From contig BLLK01000057.1 of NCBI GenBank assembly GCA_021927905.1, positions 186,001 through 250,000 of the forward strand: a stretch of DNA of 64,000 nt. The letters are read 5' to 3'. This DNA comes from Chaetoceros tenuissimus (lineage: Eukaryota; Bacillariophyta; Thalassiosirophyceae; Chaetocerotales; Chaetocerotaceae). Made by a program: the position numbers and the translations under genes. A model generated the notes under the pieces. That model was given only the letters and a program-made list of their open reading frames with translations. It was not told where the DNA came from and searched no databases. Each line of letters starts with the position of its first letter. Position 1 is the first letter of the stretch. Below are positions 11,003 through 21,035 of this stretch, one piece after another.

Positions 11003-11640
11003 AAGTAGCAGTTGAAGTTATGAATAATTATACCTATGTAGTACATTGGTCTTTATCAGAAAGAAAAGCAGCTATTTCATGTAAAGATGAATTCGAAACA
11101 ATGACGGGTATGTTTCTAGTCGGTTCAGGTAGGATAACGTAGGTTTGATTTTTTACTACTTCGTGCTCGTACGTACAAATGTCCAGTATATATATAGAAA
11201 CATAGAGAGCAAAAAGAACATCGACAAGAGAAGATGCTATGTATACAATATATATCAAAACAGTGTCAAGTATCTCTACCATTACAATAACTATGTAAAT
11301 AAAGTGAATTGCAACATGTAAGTTTTAATTTTGATGGGGAGAAAAGAGAGACATGTCTGATCTACAACCTCAGCCGGCCTGGTGAGCTAAAAGACATGTG
11401 TACGTATTGCAACAGAGGATAGATGCAAAAAGATTCTTCACATCGATTTCCAACGAATCTGAGTGAAGATTCTCTCACAAATCTTAATGACCTCAGTTAT
11501 GTTGCTTACGTCTCATCATTTATCGGCATTTGTAGTTTCCACAGAGTAACGATCCTCCTCTTCACCTTTGCTTACCTTCAGATCTCAGCACTTCATTTTC
11601 AGTGCACCAGCATTTGTCTCATTATTAGTGCAGCACAAGA
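11003..11640. promoter_or_regulatory. Intergenic region upstream of the aminotransferase-fusion gene
   Basis: No convincing gene. At 11463-11473 there is GTGAAGATTCT, which also occurs upstream of the phospholipid methyltransferase gene (15346) and the phosphatidylserine decarboxylase gene (19734). A near-inverted copy lies at 11431-11441. Confidence 0.35.
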
Positions 11641-14277
11641 ATGCAGTCTCCCATCACATATCTCACTTTGACCTTTGTGGTCGTCTCTCTTCTCTACAAG
11701 AAACTTCAAGAATATCTCGACTTCTTTACAAAGTCAAACATCAAATACAAGATTTTAGATTATCTTGCAGATTACATTCACTACGGAGATGATATTGGCA
11801 TCGATGCTTCTCTTGCCTTAGACTCGCCTTCTCCTGAAATTCTAAGAAAGAGACAACAAGGCCAGGCATACTTGGCTTCCAAATTGGCACCTTCATCCTC
11901 AACCAATCCAAATGAACGAGGAAAGACTCTTTCATCTAAACTTGTTGATTGTAGATTTGCACTTGCAAAAGTATGCATGCCACTCATGCGTGAACTTGAA
12001 TTCCCAGCTCAGAGAAATTTCATTACTGCTGTCAAACATAGATTGCAATCTGCCAAGAAAGGATATGCCAATGGAATGTATCAAGTGGATACAGTTACAC
12101 AAAAGGATTTGTTCATGGTTGGAAATGATGCAGTTCATACTCTTGGCAATGAAGCATTTCATGCTCCTGTTCAACAAGAGATTAATGAACGTATGTCATT
12201 GATGGAAGATAATGGTAAAAATGGTGATGCCATGTTGAGATTTGCTCCTCTTTCTTTGAATCAAGAGTTGGAAAAGAATGTGGAAACTATTTTGAACATG
12301 ACTGGAATGGATAAGGTGAGTTGAAACAGTAGAACATTAGAATTATTTATACTCAGTATATATCTCATACATATCTTTTCATTACTCTAGGTTCGCTATT
12401 CTCTATCTGGTTCTGAAGCAGTGGATGCTGCACTGAAAGATGTGAAAGCATCTTGTCGTGGAAAGAACATCGTTGTCCGTTTCTCTTCTGCATATCACGG
12501 TCATGTCTCAGGTGTGGATGTACTCAATTGCAAAAAACATATTTTTCTCAAGGAATGTTCTCAAGAATCCATTGTAAGTACCATCCAATTTGTATAGCTT
12601 GAAAGAACTCTATTCCTGTTTCATTCATCATTTGAACTTCTGTTTCTTATCTAATCACTTGCTTGCACGAAGGAATTTATTGAGAAATATCATTATCGTA
12701 TAGCTGCAGTCATTATCAACCCAATGCAGCACTTTACTGGAGTCAATAAAGCTAGTCCTCCTGGCGAGAAGCTCACTTTGACTTCTAGAATTCGTTCGGC
12801 TGTGAATAAGGATCAGTATGCTCAATGGCTACATGATTTGCAAGATCGTTGCAATTATTGTACTAAATACTTGTCCAGAGTTGCATTCATTATGGATGAT
12901 ATTTATTTTGCGTTCCGTACTCCTCAACTTTTTAGTAAAGATTACTTTACCCATCCTAAAACTGGAGAATCCTTGAAGCCAAATGTTATGATTCTAGGAA
13001 AGGGTGTCGCAGCTGGTTATCCTTTGAGTATGGTGCTTGGTCAGCATGGATACCTCAATACGTATGATAAAAAGTTTCTACTCCAAGTCAACAAGACTGT
13101 AGGCACTTTATCTGCGTATCATGGAGGAATCGTTGCTTCGAACGTGTTTCTTGAAGCTATTCAAGGCAAACTTTCTTCCATCCAAGTGGAGCCAAAAATC
13201 CAGTTGGAAGATATGGTCAAAAAGTTTGATGCATTTGCCAAGAGCCTTAATGCGAAATTAAATGCTGCCAACCTTCCCCTACGTATCCGAAACTTTAGCA
13301 ATACCTCTTCCATTGACTTTTTGTCGAGGAGTTTGTATAATAGTAGATACCCTCAATATCTTGTAAGTATTGCTTTTATGGAACTGTTTTGTCCCTATTC
13401 ATGGATATCGAACTCACCTTTTCTCATGATACAGATGGCTGAGGGGATCTACCTAGGTAACTATTCCACTGGAAAGTTCAACTTTTCCAATGAATGTACT
13501 GAAGAGGATCTAGATGTTCTTGGAGACAAATTTGTTTCAGCTGGACTCAAGATGAGAGACCATGGATTTTTCGAGCCTACATCTAGTTCTGCCAAGAGAA
13601 AACTCATCATCAACGTTGCATCCAGATTCAGTTATGAAATTCTTCGTCAATACTACAACAAGATTATGGAAGATAAACACATTGACATTGAGGTTTCTCA
13701 CAACCATCCAGTCAATAAATGTGGGCACTTTTGGTCAAGTCTTTTGATGATAATTTATGCATATCCAAATCTCTTTTACTATGGAGAAGCTGTCAAGGGA
13801 TGCACTTGGTTCTTTATCACTCATGTTATTCGTCAAAGTGGCCACTTCTTTTATGAGAAACAAGACAAGGATATCGAAAAGAGGAAGTTTGGACACAAGG
13901 ATAAATCCAAAAAGGTGGCTGCTGCTTCTCTCTTTGGAGCAGCATTGCTCTACAAATATCGTATGGAAGTCTATGACTACTTGGCAACTACTCCATACGG
14001 ATCCTTTATTCCAAATTTGAATACAGAGCAGTATGTGGTTCTTGTATGTCTCTTCACAGTTGTACCTCACTATGTCGAAATCACGTACCAATATGGCTTC
14101 TTGCGAGGACTATCTTGGGCACTCAAGATCCTCACTGATCCATTCACTGATTTACTAGATTTCTACACCCACATTTTCATTCATCCAAAGCACTTTTTAG
14201 ATCTCAAGAATCAAAGCGCTATTTATAGCCTTGATATTAACACCAAGGCTATCACTATTAAGAAAAAGATCCAGTAG
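11641..14277 (+). CDS. Class III PLP aminotransferase fused to DUF962-like membrane domain
   Basis: Four exons, 11641-12315, 12391-12573, 12673-13362 and 13435-14277, give 796 aa. All introns are GT-AG and keep frame. An N-terminal membrane helix (residues 5-20) precedes a class III aminotransferase / glutamate-1-semialdehyde aminotransferase-like domain: SGSEAVDAALK (231-241), SSAYHGH, VAFIMDDIYFAFR (cofactor Asp, 359-368) and GKGVAAGYPLS with the expected PLP-binding Lys at 396. The C-terminal part has HNHPVNKCGHFWSS (605-618) and GHFFYEKQ, the H-x-N-P-x-N...H and GHFxxE pattern of DUF962/Mpo1-like membrane proteins, followed by more hydrophobic helices. Mpo1 acts in phytosphingosine alpha-oxidation in yeast. 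Substrate here is unknown. The fusion and the lipid-gene neighbours point to amino-lipid or head-group metabolism. The third intron (72 bp) is a multiple of three without stops, so its retention would keep the frame. Confidence 0.7.
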
Positions 14278-14460
14278 ACGCAAGTGTAGCTATAAATTTA
14301 TAAAACATTTTTTATGCAATCACTGTTTGGCATTGATCTCTAATTATTCGAGCTATAAAATTGATATCCGATGTTCAAAAACTCAATGCTCTTCTACTCC
14401 TTTTACAAATGTATCTTCTATGGAACAAAGGTGTTTTTTATTACTTATATACATTATTAC

Positions 14461-15160
14461 TCATACTGACTTTAGAGTATCCGGTCCCAAAATCTGTTGC
14501 ACAATGTTCCTTCCTCTTGTATGTTCTAAAAATTTCATGGAACAAAGATACCAAAAGGTTTCCAAAAGAGGAAAGGTGAAATCGTTCACATCGAAACAAA
14601 GGTAAATCCCCCATATAGTAAAGACCACTCCCCAATATTGAGGATCACTGATCCAACTGACATTATAAGGAAAGCACGAGACTCTCTTGACTTTGTATCC
14701 AAATTCATATCCATAATAAACTCCAATGCCTCCGAGAGCCTTGAACACGGCAACGTTTAATCCTTGTCCCATGACAATTAATGCGAGCCCTAGCAACAGT
14801 TGAAGTGGATCTACATTCAAAGGCGATGAAATGGAGCTTCGAAAAAACAAATCATAGATGCAGACTCCAAATTGAAAGACTTTGATATATGTTCCTAGAG
14901 TCATTGCATTTTTCCAATAGAGTGATTCATTCTGGATTTGCTTTCCAAATGATCCCTTTCGGACGTGATATTTGAAACTGTTTGGGTAGATGAACCTGAA
15001 GAAGAAGTTATAAGTAAGAAAACTATAGGCAAGACCAATGACAACACTTCAAGAAATTAAAAGTTGTATCGTACCAAGTTGCATATAAAATTCTTTCAAT
15101 ACCAAGAAGAAAGAAGGCATTTGCAGCAAATTGCATTTCTGTTGGAAGGATGGAGATCAT
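14461..15160 (-). CDS. Phospholipid N-methyltransferase (PEMT/OPI3-like)
   Basis: Two exons, 15160-15075 and 14995-14461, with a 79-bp GT-AG intron, give 206 aa, the usual size of single-domain PEMT/OPI3 enzymes. The intron joins ERILYAT to WFIYPNSFK, matching the family's E-R-x-x-Y...P-x-x-F start. Downstream are hydrophobic helices and the SAM-binding family pattern: KALGGIGVYYGYEFGY, then FPYN and DPQYWGVVFTIWG, comparable to the GxxGTYxGDYFG and P-F-N...D-P-x-Y-x-G motifs of OPI3. The reaction is SAM-dependent methylation of phosphatidylethanolamine-type lipids at the ER. It is convergent with the aminotransferase fusion gene, about 180 bp apart. Confidence 0.75.
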
Positions 15161-15670
15161 TCTTTTATATTCGTTGCCTTTAGTTAAGGAGTATCTGGGG
15201 TTGGAGCAAATTAAAAATGAGATGGCTTAGGTGCGTTCTCAGGTTCAAGATGTTTGTTGGAAGTTTTATTAGATCTTTGGTAGTACAGCAAGTGTGCGAG
15301 AGGTGAATAAAGATTCGGTGCAGATTCTTTTGGAAAAAAGATGAAGTGAAGATTCTGGAGATTCTTCATTCCCACTCAAGATGGGACTTAAAAGACCCGA
15401 CGGTTAATGAGACGAGTATCAAGAATAAGAATGATACCAACGTAACTCTGTTAACCATAAAAGATGTATTTTGAATACAATACTCAGAGTAAGAGCAGTG
15501 TCTAACGACTCAGTCTTCGTCTAGAATTTGAATTGATGCATCACTGCCTACGTCTTCGAGACACATAACTCAAAATGGATTTGTAGGAGAATTTGCGCGA
15601 GTTCACCTTACCTCAAAAAACTATGTATAAATATATTTATTGCTTTATAATCAATGAATATGAATAAGTT
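15161..15670. promoter_or_regulatory. Spacer with block shared with the PSD promoter
   Basis: At 15346-15395 the sequence GTGAAGATTCT, then GATTC, TTCCCACT, AAGATGGGACTTAAA runs in the same order as the block at 19734-19775 directly before the phosphatidylserine decarboxylase gene. It lies about 190 bp upstream of the methyltransferase start. No gene in this spacer. Confidence 0.4.
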
Positions 15671-17185
15671 TTAATCTCTGGATACTATCTCCGATGACAC
15701 TAACTGCTGTGAATCGACATCACTTTCTTCAACAACCATATCCAAGTCATTATGATGAATACAACCAATGACATCCTGTGGTTCTTGAGCGCTTGGTCCC
15801 TCACTGCCAACGATATGATGCCAATCTTGGGATGAGTTGAAAGCTGCATTATCTCTCGACAACTGTTTCGAACTATCAATATACATGCATTCATTTGAAA
15901 CACCGCATAATTCTTCAGGAGGGTTTGCCACTCCAAACTTGACACTTGTCGGATATTTCACTTTGGCCATTTTTGCAATCTGTATTTGTTCTTTTACAGC
16001 TTCACCTCCATTCTTGATGACGAGGTAGTAAGCCTTGATCCATGAACTACCTCTTCGGATTCTAGTGATTCGAGCAGCTGGTCGCAAGTAAATGAGTATG
16101 TTGAAAAGACCTTGAAGAGGAAATAAAAATTGCGCAAAGCCATAGTGTACTTGATGAGGAACTTTCCCGCTAAGAACTATTGCAACTCCTGAGATGAAAA
16201 GTAGGTGAACAAGGAACAATGAGGAACTGTACAACAGCAGCTGAGCCATCATTTCTTGTCTATATGCTACAGCTATGTTAGTTGTAGTCTCGTCTGAAAA
16301 ACGACGACGAAGAGAAGTTGATGCAACTACAGTCACAGCTGCATCACCTGGTGTTTCAAGGCACGGGGATTTCGGTACTTCGGTATTTTGTGAGAGTTGT
16401 TGCTTTTCGAGTGACTCTACTTGTTCTTTCTCTACCGAAACATGTTCTTTCCCATCTAAAATTGCTTCAGTATCGTTGACTTCATAATCATGAGTCTTAG
16501 TTGAAAAGATCTTTTCCTTTGCAACGATTCTCCACAACAAAATGGAGAGTATAAGCACGGCTATAATCAAAGATGCGGCTGGAATAATCATGCTATTCAA
16601 AAGCGATAGAATGACCACGGTATCTGGATCCGGACTTGAATTGCATTCCCCAAATATGTCAGGACGCTGCCGGCAACCTGTGGGTAGCACAGCATAAGTA
16701 CAGAATGATCCAGTGGCACTACTGTTCATCGTATTCGACGCAAGAGCATACACATTCACTATCAGAAGAAAAGAGATGATACCAATGTGCAGCCAACGCT
16801 CAATTTTATATGCAAAAGCTCCGTTGCTCATTTTCTTGTAAAGCTTGCAGTAGTAATAGATGGACAAACAACATGAATACATGGGAGCAGCACTTCCTCC
16901 TGTAGTAAAGAGGAAGCCAACAAAACGACATGAATGTTTGTTGCCAACAGCCCAATAAGCCCACGGAACCGCATTAGAAACATTCAGGAAAGGTCCCAGA
17001 AATATACTCAAAGATTGCAAGATATCCGACGCACTAATACTAAATATCAAGCGTCTATAGGGAGTCTGAAGTCCATCCTTCTTGCTTTTGATCATGTATA
17101 CAAGAGCGCTAGAGCAAATAAAAGACACTGTTCCGGCAGATATTTGGAGAGAAGTATTGGTTTTCCAAATGTCACGAGAAGCCAT
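15671..17185 (-). CDS. GPCR-like seven-transmembrane protein
   Basis: Single-exon 504-aa protein with seven hydrophobic helices: about residues 14-32, 44-70, 85-110, 127-148, 193-220, 305-335 and 342-368. A Cys before helix 3 (HSCRFVGFLF) and Cys residues in the second extracellular loop fit the usual disulfide. Helix 7 carries FPLQGLFNILIYLRP, the pattern of diatom and cAMP-receptor-like GPCRs. The third intracellular loop is long and charged (about 225-300) and the C-terminal tail is long and Ser/Asp-rich. It is expected at the plasma membrane; ligand unknown. A degraded paralogue is at 7176-8730. A MITE-like element lies 180 bp upstream. Confidence 0.75.
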   Translation of the reverse strand: MASRDIWKTNTSLQISAGTVSFICSSALVYMIKSKKDGLQTPYRRLIFSISASDILQSLSIFLGPFLNVSNAVPWAYWAVGNKHSCRFVGFLFTTGGSAAPMYSCCLSIYYYCKLYKKMSNGAFAYKIERWLHIGIISFLLIVNVYALASNTMNSSATGSFCTYAVLPTGCRQRPDIFGECNSSPDPDTVVILSLLNSMIIPAASLIIAVLILSILLWRIVAKEKIFSTKTHDYEVNDTEAILDGKEHVSVEKEQVESLEKQQLSQNTEVPKSPCLETPGDAAVTVVASTSLRRRFSDETTTNIAVAYRQEMMAQLLLYSSSLFLVHLLFISGVAIVLSGKVPHQVHYGFAQFLFPLQGLFNILIYLRPAARITRIRRGSSWIKAYYLVIKNGGEAVKEQIQIAKMAKVKYPTSVKFGVANPPEELCGVSNECMYIDSSKQLSRDNAAFNSSQDWHHIVGSEGPSAQEPQDVIGCIHHNDLDMVVEESDVDSQQLVSSEIVSRD

Positions 17186-17358
17186 GATTTCTTTTTTTAT
17201 TCAATTCAACTTCTCGCTTCTAAATTTGTTATCTTTTCATCAACAGCTGTTAATTCTAGAGGTTCTTCATTCACAGTCACCAGCTTCATACAAACAGTCT
17301 CGACAAAGATCAATTGCTGTTGTAGTACGTGTAGTGATAACCATGGTACGTATTGTGT

Positions 17359-18059
17359 AGATTCTACCCCGTGCACAAATTGGGGGGTGAATTTTCATCT
17401 TTTTGGAAGAGGGGAGGGGCTTAAGTAAAAAGGAGTTTCTGCGACATTTTATATTTTCACAGTAGTGTACGTACATTAGATACTGCTGCTCTCTGCTGCT
17501 GCTCTTCCTCCACATCTCCAACGCCAAACCAACAACATCGCAAACTAATACCACAATAGAGTGAATACAAAGGCTCTGTACATAACAAAGAAATGATATT
17601 GAAACAAATCTTTTACATCAATAAACAATTATTAGTCCCTTTGTATAGTGCATCGAATGCTGTTGCTTGTAAAGTGTTGTGAATTGATTTCTATCGATTT
17701 GAAAGTGTTGTGTGTTTCCCACCTTTTAAGTCTTGACTTCCTCTACTATAGCATCTCTTTTCCACGGTAGAATAGTATTCTGCCTTCGCATTCTATTCAA
17801 GTGGTACTATGAGTATATTCTTGGACAATTAGAATACTATTCTACTCATAAGAATTAGGTCTACTCTATGCATTTCATGCAAATTGGAGGTGAATTGGGT
17901 TTTTGTTAGCGTTGCTGTCGTGTGAACTTCCGGGTCTTTTCTCTTAGTTAAATTAGTTGAAGAAAATCTGCAAAGTCGAAATAACAGTGATTTAGCTTAA
18001 AAAGGTGTAATTCCCCCAGATGAAATTTTACCCCCCAATTTGTGCACGGGGTAGATTCT
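17359..18059. mobile_element. MITE-like element with terminal inverted repeats and 7-bp TSD
   Basis: The element spans 17366-18052 (687 bp). Its left end ACCCCGTGCACAAATTGG... is matched by the reverse complement of the right end. The first 23 bases are identical and about 33 of 35 match. Directly outside both ends is AGATTCT (17359-17365 and 18053-18059), a likely 7-bp target duplication. No transposase frame is inside, so it would be non-autonomous. Its superfamily is not clear from the ends. Confidence 0.75.
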
Positions 18060-18314
18060 GACGTAGCCATCAAAGAATAACTTGTCATGTTGGTATTTAT
18101 GAACAGCCCATTTGAAAAGTGGGAAGAGAAGGAATAATGAGAAAACCTTAGATGTGTACGTACTTAGATTATGTACTCGAAGAACTCAGTTCTTTCCAAA
18201 AGTGGGAATGGTTGAAGTTGGGTCATAAAAGTCATTTGGAAATGTATTCCTTTTTTATGTGTGCAAAAGTGCAACACGCTTTCCTTTTATCACATAAAAC
18301 AACCCAGTGATAAA

Positions 18315-19175
18315 ATGAATGTACCCAAAGATACAAAACCTAAAGGTAGAGGAGGTGTGAAATATCCATTTCCAGAAAGATTATTTGATCTACTCGAAGA
18401 TATTGATACATATAAGAAACCACATCTCGCATCTATCCTATCTTGGGATCCAAATGGAAGAAACTTCACCATTCATGATCGACTTGCCTTTCAAAGATCA
18501 ATTCAAAACAAATACTTCAACCAGTCCAAGTTTGCATCCTTCCGAAGACAGCTCAACCTCTGGGGCTTTGAAAGAGTACTATGCGATGGACAGGGAAAGG
18601 GAACAAGATGGACTGACCAGAACTCTGGCTCTTATTCCCATCCTTTGTTTCAACGCCATGATAGGAGCTTGTGTTCTACCATGACAAGGAGTAAACTAAA
18701 GAAGGAGGAGGCTGATACAATGCAGATATCTTCTCAGAAGGAAAAATCAGATGCATCGTTCCAGTCAAAAAGAACAAATGATTTCAACTTGCCCAACTTC
18801 CCTTTGCTTTTTCAAGAAGAGCAGAAACAAGCTCTGCTCCCACAGCAAACAGCTCCGAGAGAAAGGAGCATAAGTAACTCACAATTCTACGGTGATCAGG
18901 AAAATTCTTTGTTGCTATTTCAAGATTTCAATATGAAGCTCAGACAAGATGACGATGAACAAAATGAGAAGAAGTCTTCTTGTAGTAACGATGATGGAGG
19001 AGAACCTTTACCATTTGACCCTTTTGATTCTTTTGAAAATAAAGTACAAGTCAACAGCGCCGAAGAAGAATGCGGAGGAAATGATCAGAGCTTCAAAAAA
19101 CTACTTGACTTTTTAAGTGATTGTGATGAGAATATTTATAAGTTTTTGCTTGGAGATCACCATCAAGAAGAATAG
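18315..19175 (+). CDS. Heat shock factor-type transcription factor
   Basis: Start MNVPKDTK was chosen because the domain begins soon after; an in-frame ATG exists at 18261. The 286-aa protein has a complete HSF DNA-binding domain at about residues 12-105: KYPFPERLFDLLEDID, ILSWDPNGRNFTIHD, FASFRRQLNLWGFERV and a wing with SYSHPLFQR. A Ser/Gln/acid-rich region follows and the C-terminus is an amphipathic block, LLDFLSDCDENIYKFLL. The protein should be nuclear and bind nGAAn-type sites. No clear HR-A/B coiled coil was recognised, as is common in the expanded diatom HSF family. The gene at 339-1094 is its damaged paralogue. Confidence 0.85.
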   Translation: MNVPKDTKPKGRGGVKYPFPERLFDLLEDIDTYKKPHLASILSWDPNGRNFTIHDRLAFQRSIQNKYFNQSKFASFRRQLNLWGFERVLCDGQGKGTRWTDQNSGSYSHPLFQRHDRSLCSTMTRSKLKKEEADTMQISSQKEKSDASFQSKRTNDFNLPNFPLLFQEEQKQALLPQQTAPRERSISNSQFYGDQENSLLLFQDFNMKLRQDDDEQNEKKSSCSNDDGGEPLPFDPFDSFENKVQVNSAEEECGGNDQSFKKLLDFLSDCDENIYKFLLGDHHQEE

Positions 19176-19793
19176 TAGGGTTCTGATTTCTTGACGTGAT
19201 ATACTACCAAAAGTTCGAAAAATCGATACCATCAGGCTTACACATCTCTACGAAATGTATGCAAATTAAATATTGTTAGATTTTGTACAGAGATCATATC
19301 TAGACAACAAGCAAATAAAGTATGGTAGCACATTTTAGAATTGCAATAGTGACAACAAAGTAGCCGATTTGTTCGGTCCTGGGAAAGCTTGATGTTATGA
19401 ATGTGGCGTGGGATAAGTGCATACTGTATGTAAGTTTCTCGGAAGCTTCCAGATGAAAATTCTCATATCGAGAATTAGGAGAACAAAAATGGGAATGATG
19501 ACATGACGAAGAAACAAATTGCGCAATTTGCAGCTAGCTATGTATTTAACCTTTTGGCTAGTCATAGCCGAAGGTAAAAAACTAACGGACAGTGATGATT
19601 CCACATTCTATGGATTAAAGCCATGGGCCATTACTTAGTCTAGTAGTTGTCATCAAAAGGAATAAGTATGAAGAAATTGATGAAAGATATATTAAGAAAG
19701 AATCCTTGAAGAAAAAGAGATGATTCGTTGTTTGTGAAGATTCTTTAGATTCCCGCTAAAGATGGGACTCAAAGATCTGATTTTTGGCCACAG
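19176..19793. promoter_or_regulatory. Upstream region of the PSD gene
   Basis: GTGAAGATTCT at 19734-19744 and AAAGATGGGACTCAAAGA at 19758-19775 lie just before the start codon at 19794. Both are shared, in order, with the region upstream of the phospholipid methyltransferase gene. Nothing else supportable. Confidence 0.4.
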
Positions 19794-20882
19794 ATGCTAG
19801 CTAGACTACTATCACAAGATAACCTCTGTCGCCTTTTATTGAAAGGAATAAACAAAAATTCTATATCTATCAACATGTGGCTCTTTCAACTTGGAGACTA
19901 CCTCGCTCTTTTGCTTTTGAAATGCTTGCCAAAACGCATCTCGACACGTATTCAAGAAAATGCATCAACTTACAAAGTATACAATCTATCAACTAAGCAA
20001 TACAAGACGAAACCACGCATGACTTTTTTTGAGGCAGTGTTTGCTACAATTCTTTTTGATCTCGCTTTGTTTGGTACCTCGAACCCAATCATCAATTTCA
20101 TCATTGCATTCTTTACACATCTGCAAAATTCATGGGATAAACCATTCAAGTCGAAACAGGAGGCTAATCTACAAATTACAGAATTTTGCAATAGACTCCG
20201 TATACAATCTACTCCATGGATATGGGAGAAGCCAATGGAAGAGTATATTTCCCTCAATGATTTTTTCTCTCGAACTTATCTTCCAGAAATTTTTCCATTG
20301 TTGGGAAAGGCAGATATGGTCTCACCTGCAAGTTGTACGATGAGAAGATACAATCATGACTCTAATTTACAACAAATTTTAATCAAGGGATGCGATTATC
20401 GTATTGAAGATATTGGACTTCCTCATGATGATTTGAAACTCTTTAAAGAAAATCCTGTACTCATTGGATATCTATCGCCAACAGACTATCATCGTGTTCA
20501 CAGTCCAATAGCTGGAAAAATTACTCATTTATCATTGGAAGGTGCAGATCGGAAATCGGCATCGGTCAAATTCTTTGATGGTAAATTTAACCTTTTGAAT
20601 GAGAATAAAAGACTAGTAATTGTGATTGAAACAAATGAGGTCAAAGTTTCTGTGGTGGTTATAGGAGGAATTGGTGTAGATACGATTGCTTACAATCCAA
20701 ATATACTTGGTCAACATATTGATAAGGGACAGGAACTCTCAGCATTTCGTGCAGGTGGTTCAGCAATTGCAGTTTTCACTACGGCTAAACTAGAATTTGA
20801 AGAGGACTTTGAGAAAGCATCGGAAAATTATTCATACGTCGAGGTTCATGTCGGAGAATCGCTAGCTAACTTCTCAAAATAA
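19794..20882 (+). CDS. Phosphatidylserine decarboxylase
   Basis: Single-exon 362-aa protein. SPTDYHRVHSPIAGKI (about residues 228-243) matches the conserved DYHRxHSP signature of PSD. FRAGGSAIAVFT near the C-terminus is the self-cleavage region, where the Ser becomes the pyruvoyl cofactor. The usual motif is LGST, GGST or VGSS; here the residue after Ser is Ala, which is unusual and may affect processing. A hydrophobic N-terminal segment (about 27-45) suggests membrane association. The enzyme makes phosphatidylethanolamine from phosphatidylserine, the substrate of the PEMT-like enzyme encoded 4.6 kb away. The family call is firm; activity depends on the altered site. Confidence 0.85.
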   Translation: MLARLLSQDNLCRLLLKGINKNSISINMWLFQLGDYLALLLLKCLPKRISTRIQENASTYKVYNLSTKQYKTKPRMTFFEAVFATILFDLALFGTSNPIINFIIAFFTHLQNSWDKPFKSKQEANLQITEFCNRLRIQSTPWIWEKPMEEYISLNDFFSRTYLPEIFPLLGKADMVSPASCTMRRYNHDSNLQQILIKGCDYRIEDIGLPHDDLKLFKENPVLIGYLSPTDYHRVHSPIAGKITHLSLEGADRKSASVKFFDGKFNLLNENKRLVIVIETNEVKVSVVVIGGIGVDTIAYNPNILGQHIDKGQELSAFRAGGSAIAVFTTAKLEFEEDFEKASENYSYVEVHVGESLANFSK

Positions 20883-21035
20883 GTGAATTTGTAGTGTAGT
20901 CAAATCTTACATCACTTAGACCTTCTATAGATCCTACTCCATATTTAACTCGTTGATCTTATTTTATTTGAGATACGAAGAGGTACAGTCGAGAAGTAAA
21001 CTCATAAGTATTTCAATCACATGCAATTAACTTAA

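Noticed and set aside
11034-11282. 82-codon hydrophobic minus-strand frame after the type II protein gene
   Set aside because: Overlaps the likely 3' UTR of the upstream gene; AT-rich composition explains its apparent helices; no relatives in the window.
17241-18060. The MITE region as a CRISPR-like or tandem array
   Set aside because: There are only two inverted end repeats and flanking duplications, with no regularly spaced units; the window is eukaryotic.
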